The notes beneath the pieces were generated by a model. The model was not told the origin of the DNA, did no database searches, and was given only the letters and a program-made list of their open reading frames with translations. A DNA stretch of 64,000 nucleotides from Actinoplanes siamensis (GTDB lineage: Bacteria; Actinomycetota; Actinomycetes; Mycobacteriales; Micromonosporaceae), in the NCBI RefSeq assembly GCF_016862395.1, contig NZ_BOMW01000012.1, forward strand, positions 237,189 through 301,188, read 5' to 3'. Every line of letters begins with the position of its first letter. Position 1 is the first letter of the stretch. The position numbers and the translations under genes were made by a program. Below are positions 50,004-57,115 of this stretch, piece by piece.

Positions 50004-53000
50004 TCAGGCGAGGTGGGCGAGCACCAGGCGGGCCGCGGCGCGGATCCGTCCGGGCGAGTCCGGATCGGACAGCACCGCCTCCGCCCAGGCCCGCGCCCGG
50101 TCGTGGCCCGCCAGGTCGCCGACGAACTGCGCCATCAGCGGCGACATCTGCCGCGCCAGCAGCAGGCGCAGGCTCGCGGAGAGCGGACCCCGGTCCAGCC
50201 GGCCGGCGATCTCCCGGGCCACCAGCCACTCCAGCACCACGTGGTCGGCGAAGCGGAAGCGGTTCTGCGGATCGCGGACCAGCAGGGGGCCGGCGAGCCG
50301 GGCCAGCACCTCGGCGTCGGCGTCGGCGCCGAGCGCGCTCTCCCCGGACTCCCACAGCCGCCGGGCCAGCGTGCCCACCGCCCGCCACAGCTCCTGCGAG
50401 CTGCCGGCCCGGTCCAGCCAGGCGCGGATCAGCCCCGGGTAGAGGGCGGCGCCGGACGTCGCGGACCGGAGCAGCCGGTCGTCGACGTCGGCGAGCAGCG
50501 ACAGCATCCGCGGGTTGCCGGCCATCGCGGACAGGCCGCCGGACCGGCCGATCAGCTCCAGCCGGGCCCGCGCCCGCTCGGCGCCGAGCCGCCGGGTCAG
50601 GAAGTCGTGGATCCGCCGCGGGCCGAAGCCGTCCAGCCGGATCCGGCGGGCCCGCTCCGGCGGCAGCGCCGCGTCCAGCAGACCGGCGTCCCGGCCCGCC
50701 ACGATCAGCCGCACCGGGCCGGACGGGTCCCGGGACCAGGCCCGCCAGAGGTCGAGCCGCTCGTCGAGGCGGTCGCAGAGCAGCACGTACCGGCCCTCGC
50801 CGAGCAGGTAACGGATGTGGCCCGGGTTCACCTCGCGGACCCCGCCGCGGATCAGCTTGACCGCGACCAGCTGGTCGAGCGGCGCGTGCCAGTCGTCGTG
50901 CCACAGGTCGACCAGGATCGGCACCACCGGGTCGCCGGTAGCGTGCCAGCGCCGGGCCAGCTCCCGCAGCAGGAACGTCTTGCCGGTGCCGGGAGCGCCC
51001 CACACCGTGGCCGGCCCGCGCTCCCGGAGCAGATCATCAAGATCATTCGGCGGTACGTAGCCGCCCGGCGCGTACTCCGGATCGTCCCCGAGCCGTTCCA
51101 CCTGCCGCGCCGCGAACTCGCGCACGTCGTCGCCGAGCTGGAAGTCGGCGAACCCGAGCACCCGGACGCCGCGCGCCCGCGCCCATCGCCGCAGCGCCGG
51201 CGCCGGCGGTGTCCGGCAGACCAGCGTGGCGTCCCGCCCGGCCTGTTCCCGCCGCGCCACCGTGTCCCGGAAGTCCTCGACGACGCCGGTGGACGGCTCG
51301 TCGTCGAAGACGCCTATGCAGTGCCGCCCGCCGTCCGGCGCCACCAGCAGATAGCCGTCCGGCGACCCGGTCCACCGCCGTTCCACCAGGGGTACGCCCG
51401 GATGCCGCGCCCGGTACGCCCGCGCCACCCGGGCCAGCAGGTCGGCGCGGGCCGGATCGGCCGGATCGTCGGCGGCCCGCGAGGGTGGTGGCGCGCCGTC
51501 CTCGACGAGCCACCAGTGGTCGCCGTAGGCGTGCGACTCGGCCCGCCCGCCGTCCGACACCCGCAGCACGCCCGGCCGCAGCTCGACCACCCGCGCCCGG
51601 TCCCCCGCGCCGACCGCCGGCACCCCGCTGAGCCCGGCCTCCCGCACCCCGCCGGGCTGCCCGTGCAGCACCACGTCCAGGTGCGGGGCCAGCTGGTCGG
51701 CGAACCGGTCCAGACCGGCCGGGTCGTGGTGCACCACGCCGACCCGCAGCCACCCGCGACCCGCGTAGTCGCGCATCCGATCGGCGAACCAGGCGATCTG
51801 GGCCGGTCCCAGCCCGCCGCGCCGCTCGCCGGGCAGGTGGCTGACCGGGACCGTGGAGTTGAGCGCGGCGACTACCGTGCGCAGCGCCGGGATCGTGTAG
51901 AGCTGCCAGGGCTGATGCTCCTGGAAGCCGGTGGCGCCGGGCAGCCGCGAGGCCAGCGCCGCGAACGGCTCCCACTTCGGCCAGTACGGCGGGACCGGCT
52001 CCAGCCCGTCCGCCTCCCGGTCCAGGAAGTACGCCTGGCAGCGGCCCGCGTTGACGTCGGACAGCCCCGGCACCACGACGATCCGCCCGGCCGGCAGCCG
52101 CAGCCGGGACCGCAGCTCGTCGAGCTCGGCCCGGACCGCCCGGTACTCCGCCGGGGTGGCCCGGCGGGCCAGCCCACCGGTGACGACGACCAGGTCGGGC
52201 GCGGCGCCGGGCAGCGGGGCGCCGGCCGCCGGGACCGTGTTCAGCTGCAGTACGGTGAGGTGGGCACGGTCCCCGCGGGCCGGCGCCGCGCCGCTGCCAG
52301 TGCCGCCGATCAGCCGGCGCAGCAGATCAGCGCTGACGCCGGCGAACGGCTCCGGCGCGCCGGGCACCGGCCGGCCCTCCCCCGGCAGCGAGGCCAGCGC
52401 GGTGAACAGGGCGCCGGTGCGTTCCGGGTGCTCCCCGAGGTAGCGGGAGACCTCGGCGCGGACCCGCTCCGGGTCGGACGCCGCCAGGGTGTCGCGCAGC
52501 TCGTGCCGGACCCCGGGCAGGAACTCGAAGTGCTGGTCGTCGGCGGCCGCCCCGTCCGGCGACGACGGCCGGAGCAGCCCGCCGTAGAGCACTTCGGCCA
52601 GGTGCGCCGGCCGGGACTCCGGCACCATGACCGACTGCAGGAGCCGCATCACCGCGAGGTTCAGCGGCTTCGCCACCGACAGGTAGCGGGCCAGGTCGTA
52701 CGCCGGGGCCGAGGCGCCGGCCCGGAAGTCGCGCACCCGCTGCTCCGCCGGCGGCTCGGGACCCGGCCGCGGGACCGGCCGGTGGCGGGGCGCCGCGCCG
52801 GCCGGGGTCACCACCGCGTCGATGCCGCCCGGGGCGCGGCCCGCGACCAGCCGCGCCCAGGTGCCCAGCCAGCGCGGTTCGATCTCGAGGACCGGCACCG
52901 GGAGGCCACCGGCCGGCAGCCCGCGGCGCCGCAGAGTCGAGGCGAAGGTGTACGCCGTGGCCGGCGCCCCGGCCCGCGGCGACCGGAGCCGCCCGGGCAG

Positions 53001-53825
53001 CGGATCCAGGCCGGTACGCGACCACAGCCGCTCGGGCAGCGGCTGCAGGATCGCCACCGGAGCGCGGCGTGCCCAGTGCGCGATCAGCCGGGACATCTCG
53101 CCGTCCCACCAGGACTCGCCGACGCAGTCGCTGAGCACCAGCAGCAGGTGGTCACCGGGCCGGTCGGCCAGGCTCAGCGGCGACCGGCGGGCGGCCGGGC
53201 CCAGGCGCGCCACCCGCACGGTCCGGAACGCGCCGAGCCGTTCCAGCAGCGTGCGCAGCTCCCGACCGAGACGGTCCCAGACCCCGCCGACGGAAGTGTG
53301 GTCGAGCACCAGGGTCAGATGCAGCCAGCGTTCCAGCGCCGGCCGCCACACCGGGGTCCACAGTCCCCGCTCGGCGACCTGGCGGGCGGTCGCCTCCTCG
53401 TCGATCGTCACCCGCCGGCCGGACAGCCGGCGCCGCTTCAGCGGGCGCAGGGCGTGCATGGTCCGGCCGCTGTGCGGAAGGGCCTCGGCGGTACGGACGC
53501 GCAACGGCCGCCCCGGCACCGGCTCGAACGTCACCTGCTCGCCGGTCGGGGACGGGACCGCGGCGGCCGGCTCGGGCGGCGGGTCCTCCGGTGGCCGGGG
53601 CTGGTCCGGGACCGGGAGCCGCAGCTCGGCCGGCTCGCCGGGAACGCCGCCGGGCTCGGCGGGGACCGGGCGCGGCGCGGGCGCACGGCCGGCCACGTCC
53701 ACCCGCGCCGCGAGCCAGAGCGCCTCGGCCACCTCGGCCGGGGTCAGCCGTACCCCGGCGGCCCGCAGCACCGCGAGCAGCCGGTCGAGCGGGGCGGTCA
53801 CCCCGGCCCACTCGGCTCGCGCCAC
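50004..53825 (-). CDS. SAV_2336-type vWA-like / pseudo-phosphoesterase / NTPase fusion
   Basis: 1273 residues. The N-terminal 480 residues match SAV_2336-type proteins: helix LDRLLAVLRAAG, Pro-rich linker, and a vWA-like domain (about 168-270) with LVLDHTSVGG in place of DxSxS and VLSDCVG. Residues 520-760 are a degenerate calcineurin-like domain: TGG (549-551) for TGD, GLSD (587-590) for GNHD, with HH kept. Walker A GAPGTGKT (943-950) and Walker-B-like LLCDRLDE (1015-1022) form the NTPase. From the phosphoesterase domain on it is collinear with the protein at 45071-49996. Last gene of the MoxR/VMAP operon, seven bases after the MoxR stop. Confidence 0.85.
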   Translation of the reverse strand: MARAEWAGVTAPLDRLLAVLRAAGVRLTPAEVAEALWLAARVDVAGRAPAPRPVPAEPGGVPGEPAELRLPVPDQPRPPEDPPPEPAAAVPSPTGEQVTFEPVPGRPLRVRTAEALPHSGRTMHALRPLKRRRLSGRRVTIDEEATARQVAERGLWTPVWRPALERWLHLTLVLDHTSVGGVWDRLGRELRTLLERLGAFRTVRVARLGPAARRSPLSLADRPGDHLLLVLSDCVGESWWDGEMSRLIAHWARRAPVAILQPLPERLWSRTGLDPLPGRLRSPRAGAPATAYTFASTLRRRGLPAGGLPVPVLEIEPRWLGTWARLVAGRAPGGIDAVVTPAGAAPRHRPVPRPGPEPPAEQRVRDFRAGASAPAYDLARYLSVAKPLNLAVMRLLQSVMVPESRPAHLAEVLYGGLLRPSSPDGAAADDQHFEFLPGVRHELRDTLAASDPERVRAEVSRYLGEHPERTGALFTALASLPGEGRPVPGAPEPFAGVSADLLRRLIGGTGSGAAPARGDRAHLTVLQLNTVPAAGAPLPGAAPDLVVVTGGLARRATPAEYRAVRAELDELRSRLRLPAGRIVVVPGLSDVNAGRCQAYFLDREADGLEPVPPYWPKWEPFAALASRLPGATGFQEHQPWQLYTIPALRTVVAALNSTVPVSHLPGERRGGLGPAQIAWFADRMRDYAGRGWLRVGVVHHDPAGLDRFADQLAPHLDVVLHGQPGGVREAGLSGVPAVGAGDRARVVELRPGVLRVSDGGRAESHAYGDHWWLVEDGAPPPSRAADDPADPARADLLARVARAYRARHPGVPLVERRWTGSPDGYLLVAPDGGRHCIGVFDDEPSTGVVEDFRDTVARREQAGRDATLVCRTPPAPALRRWARARGVRVLGFADFQLGDDVREFAARQVERLGDDPEYAPGGYVPPNDLDDLLRERGPATVWGAPGTGKTFLLRELARRWHATGDPVVPILVDLWHDDWHAPLDQLVAVKLIRGGVREVNPGHIRYLLGEGRYVLLCDRLDERLDLWRAWSRDPSGPVRLIVAGRDAGLLDAALPPERARRIRLDGFGPRRIHDFLTRRLGAERARARLELIGRSGGLSAMAGNPRMLSLLADVDDRLLRSATSGAALYPGLIRAWLDRAGSSQELWRAVGTLARRLWESGESALGADADAEVLARLAGPLLVRDPQNRFRFADHVVLEWLVAREIAGRLDRGPLSASLRLLLARQMSPLMAQFVGDLAGHDRARAWAEAVLSDPDSPGRIRAAARLVLAHLA

Positions 53826-53832
53826 GCGGTCG

Positions 53833-54834
53833 TCACGCCGGCCCGCTCAGCTCGCGCAACACCACCTCGACCAGCTCGTCGCGGTCCGCCTCGCCCGCGC
53901 CGCCGGCCAGGTGCAGCAGGTAGACCGCGTTGAGCAGCTGGTCGGTGGCGAGTTGCGCGCGCTCCCGGCGGCCCAGGAAGTCGGTGATCAGCCCGGCCGA
54001 CTCGGTGAGCGCCTCGGCGCCCAGGTGCGCCTCGACTATCGCCTGCAGCCGCTCCCGGTCCGGCTGGGCCAGGTCCAGCTGGACACAACGGCGCAGGAAG
54101 GCCGGCGGGAACTCGCGCTCGCCGTTGCTGGTCATCACCACGAACGGGAACTCCTTGCAGCGCACCCGGCCGTCCCGCACGGTCACCCGGTCGCCCTGGT
54201 CGGAGGGCCGCACCCGGACCTCCGGGCGGCCCTCCGCGATCCGTTCCAGCTCGGGGATGCCGAACTCGCCCACCTCGAAGACGTCGAGCAGCTCGTTCGG
54301 CAGGTCGAGGTCGCCCTTGTCGATCTCGTCGATCAGCAGCACGCGGGGCAGCTCGTACGGCGCGAACGCGGTGCCCAGCGGCCCGAGCCGGATGAACCGG
54401 CCGATGTCCGCCTCCTCCCCGGGCCGGGTGCTCGCCTCCTCGATCCGGCCGACCGCGTCGTAGTGGTAGAGCCCGGAGCCCAGCGTCGAGCGGCTGGTGA
54501 TCGCCCAGCGCAGCACGCTGCCGAGGCGCAGCTCGTGCGCGACCGCGTAGGCGAGCGTCGACTTGCCGGTGCCCGGGTCGCCGGTGACCAGCAGCGGGCG
54601 GCGCAGGTGCAGCGCCACGTTGACCATCCGCACGGTCGCCTCGTCGGCCTGGTACGGCGCCGACCGGGCGCGGTCCGGCAGCCGGCGGCCCACCGGCGCG
54701 TCCCGGTCGAGGCGGGTGACCGGACCGCCGTCGAACACCCGCCAGGGCGGGGGCTCGGCACGCCGCCGGATGCGCTCGCCCGTCGCGTCCACGGTCCCGG
54801 TGCCCCGGTAGATCGGGAACTCACCCGCCGGCAT
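53833..54834 (-). CDS. MoxR-type AAA+ ATPase of the VMAP operon
   Basis: 333 residues. Walker A GDPGTGKST (85-93), Walker B VLLIDEIDKGD (165-175), sensor 1 VMTSNGEREFPPAFLRRC. The N-terminus (FPIYRGTGTVDATGERIRR) is typical of MoxR proteins that accompany trypsin/VMAP and SAV_2336-type proteins. ATG has GGGGGAG upstream and overlaps the protease gene by 14 bases. Expected to act as the remodelling ATPase between sensor and effector. It is only distantly related to the MoxR at 662-1723. Confidence 0.9.
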   Translation of the reverse strand: MPAGEFPIYRGTGTVDATGERIRRRAEPPPWRVFDGGPVTRLDRDAPVGRRLPDRARSAPYQADEATVRMVNVALHLRRPLLVTGDPGTGKSTLAYAVAHELRLGSVLRWAITSRSTLGSGLYHYDAVGRIEEASTRPGEEADIGRFIRLGPLGTAFAPYELPRVLLIDEIDKGDLDLPNELLDVFEVGEFGIPELERIAEGRPEVRVRPSDQGDRVTVRDGRVRCKEFPFVVMTSNGEREFPPAFLRRCVQLDLAQPDRERLQAIVEAHLGAEALTESAGLITDFLGRRERAQLATDQLLNAVYLLHLAGGAGEADRDELVEVVLRELSGPA

Positions 54835-56668
54835 GCCACTCCCCCTTCGGTGGCGTCATCGGCCTGCCCTTCAGCCGGCGGCCCGGGTCGTCCCAGAGCA
54901 CCACGACGTCGTTCCCGAGCTCCGGGTGCTCGTCCGAGACGGCCTGGTTGCGCAGCTCCATGATCCGCCTGGGCACCTCGTCGCGGCCGGCGCCGGCCAA
55001 TGCCGCGGTGATCGCCCCGGTGAGCTCGGCGCCCGCGCACCCGTCGTGGGCGATGCCGTCCTCGCCAGCGCACCCGTTCCGGCGCCACACCATGATCGGG
55101 ATCCCGGCGTAGAGGCCCACGTCGAGCACCGCGCGCAGGGCGGCCCGCTTGCGCGGCGTGTCCGGCAGCACCACGGCGCCGATGCCCGGCTTGACCCGGA
55201 ACTGGGAGAACAGCGCGCGCTCGGTCCGCCGCTCGGCGCAGGTCACCGGCATCAGAGCGGAGCCGACCGGCCGGTCACGCAGCCCGTCCCAGCGCTTCTG
55301 CCAGTCGGTGAGGACCGCCTCGTCCTCCTCCTCGAACCGCTGCTGCTCCCGGACCACCACCGGGTTGTTCTGCCCGATCACCGTCCAGGCGTGCCGGCCG
55401 GCCCGCGGCCACTGCTCGACGTCCTCGTCGAGCAGGTCCATCGGCAGCACCAGCTCCACCATCGGCGGGTTCTCCCCCTCGACCAGGCCAGGCAGGCGCT
55501 CCCGCAGATGCTCGCGGAGCTGATCCTCGGACCGGTCCCGGCCGTCGGCCTCCAACTGCCGCAGGCCGGTGCCGTCGTGCTGCCAGAACTCGCACAGGTA
55601 ACGCTGCTGGTCGGCGCCGTCCGGCCGGACGTACACCAGCAGCGACGGCAGCGGCGAGCCGGCCGGGCCAGCCGGGATCTGGGCCTCCACCTTCTCCCGG
55701 TCGTCGGCCGGCGCGGCCATCAGCGCCCACTGGGTCAGCCGCGCGGCGACGGTGGGCCCGGCGTTCCGGGCGAGGTGCAGCGCGTACGCGATCACGTGCG
55801 GGATCCGGTCGTCCGGCGGGGCCAGGCCGGACAGCTCGGTCACCACGTCGCCGTGCTCGTGCAGCGGGTGCCGCACCCGGGCGGCCCGCGAGCCGGCGAC
55901 CGCCTGGAAGTCCGCCAGGTGCTCCTCGTGGCCGGCCGCCGGCAGCAGATCCAGCACCTCGCGCAGCTGCCGCTCGGCCACGGCGCCGATCGTCCCGGGC
56001 ACCGGCGGCAGCCGCTCGGCCAGCTTGAGCCAGCTCTTGTTGCGCCGGTGGTGCTCGTCGTGCCGGCGGCGCAGCTCCCGGTACGCCTCGGCCCGCATGA
56101 TCTCGCGCAGCGCCCGCACCGGGATGGCGACGCCGCCGGCCGGCTCGCCCTTGTGCCGGGCCGCCTTGGTGATGCCGCAGACCCCGCCGGTCTGGGTGTT
56201 GAGCACCGGCCCGCCGGACATCCCCGGCTCGATCTCGTCGTGGGTCAGCCGGATCATGTCCTGGTACGCCCCGCCGTTGGTGAACCTGGCGGAGACCGGG
56301 GCGGCGTCCGGCTCGGACGGGTACGCCCGGGCGTGCCCCCACGCGACGAGCTCCGCCTTCGACCCGGGCCGGTGGTCGTCGAGCCAGACCGAGGGATGCA
56401 CGCCGTCGAACGGCTCCACCTCGACCACCGCCATGTCCGGGTACCGCGCCATCCGGCCGCCCAGCGGGGAGGCCCACCGGACGACGCCGCGCAGGCTCCG
56501 GTCCTGCCACCGCACGGTGACCGCGGCGCCGACCGCGCCGGCCACGTGCGCGCAGGTGGCGACGGTGTGCGGCGCGATGAAGAACCCGCTTCCCTCGGTG
56601 TGCCCGGCGATCAGGACCAGGCAGCCCTCCAGATGCGTGATCAGGTGGTCGATCGGCTCGCCGGACAT
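54821..56668 (-). CDS. trypsin-like protease with VMAP-C-type C-terminal domain
   Basis: 615 residues, no signal peptide, so cytoplasmic. The trypsin fold at residues 1-200 has the full triad: His41 in TCAHVAG, Asp78 in YPDMAVVEV, Ser151 in EPGMSGGPV. A helical adaptor-like segment (about 215-320) is followed by a C-terminal domain (about 335-615) with LLVYVRPDG, YLCEFWQHDG, VELVLPMDLLDEDVEQW and a final VVLWDDPGR, which I take as the VMAP-C domain of vWA-MoxR-associated proteins. In described ternary systems the protease is the effector released on activation. Starts four bases after the Trypco1-type gene. Confidence 0.85.
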   Translation of the reverse strand: MSGEPIDHLITHLEGCLVLIAGHTEGSGFFIAPHTVATCAHVAGAVGAAVTVRWQDRSLRGVVRWASPLGGRMARYPDMAVVEVEPFDGVHPSVWLDDHRPGSKAELVAWGHARAYPSEPDAAPVSARFTNGGAYQDMIRLTHDEIEPGMSGGPVLNTQTGGVCGITKAARHKGEPAGGVAIPVRALREIMRAEAYRELRRRHDEHHRRNKSWLKLAERLPPVPGTIGAVAERQLREVLDLLPAAGHEEHLADFQAVAGSRAARVRHPLHEHGDVVTELSGLAPPDDRIPHVIAYALHLARNAGPTVAARLTQWALMAAPADDREKVEAQIPAGPAGSPLPSLLVYVRPDGADQQRYLCEFWQHDGTGLRQLEADGRDRSEDQLREHLRERLPGLVEGENPPMVELVLPMDLLDEDVEQWPRAGRHAWTVIGQNNPVVVREQQRFEEEDEAVLTDWQKRWDGLRDRPVGSALMPVTCAERRTERALFSQFRVKPGIGAVVLPDTPRKRAALRAVLDVGLYAGIPIMVWRRNGCAGEDGIAHDGCAGAELTGAITAALAGAGRDEVPRRIMELRNQAVSDEHPELGNDVVVLWDDPGRRLKGRPMTPPKGEWHAGG

Positions 56669-56672
56669 GCCG

Positions 56673-56990
56673 TCACGCCTGCTTGTCCGCTGCCTTGTCC
56701 CAGCTGAGCGTGACCTTGACGGCCGTCTTCGCGCCAGCGCCGCCGAGCGCCGCGACCAGCCCCTTGTTCCCCACGCTGAGCTCGACGTTGACCTCGACGG
56801 TGACGCCGTCCGGCCGGGCCTCCCGCAGGCCGGCGCGCACGTTGGAGGTCACCCACTCGACGATCTCGGGAAGCCCGGGCAGGCCGGCGAACCTCTCACC
56901 GAACCCGACGTCGGCCGCCTCCTGATCGGACTCCACGGTGGCCCACATCGTGTGCCCACTGGGAAGTTCCACCTCGACCAGCTCGCCCAC
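56673..56990 (-). CDS. CU044_2847 family (Trypco1-type) protein
   Basis: 105 residues. Starts at GTG 56990 with GGAGGG six bases upstream: VGELVEVELPSGHTMWATVE, then LPEIVEWVTSNVRAGL and VEVNVELSVGNKGLVAALGG. This beta-sandwich-like small protein family is found beside cytoplasmic trypsin-like proteases (trypsin-co-occurring domain 1), where it is thought to regulate or present the substrate. First gene of the four-gene operon. Function proposed by association only. Confidence 0.82.
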   Translation of the reverse strand: MGELVEVELPSGHTMWATVESDQEAADVGFGERFAGLPGLPEIVEWVTSNVRAGLREARPDGVTVEVNVELSVGNKGLVAALGGAGAKTAVKVTLSWDKAADKQA

Positions 56991-57115
56991 CCGTGTCCCT
57001 CCGCTCCGATGAGGTGACTCCTCGTGCAACCGTAGTGCCCCGGCACATCTGGCAGAAGGCCCGCGGACGGGGAAAGCCCGTCCGGGCGCGCCGGAACGCG
57101 CCCGGACGGTCGGAG

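Noticed and set aside
50013..53933. A plus-strand open frame of about 1300 codons opposite the 1273-residue vWA/NTPase gene
   Set aside because: Mirror of the real gene: the minus strand has Walker motifs, domain order and proper operon junctions; the plus frame has only Arg/Pro/Gln-rich noise.
45071..57000. The conflict-type region as a recently acquired mobile island
   Set aside because: No integrase, transposase, tRNA gene, att-like repeat or shift in base composition at its borders; codon use matches the neighbours.
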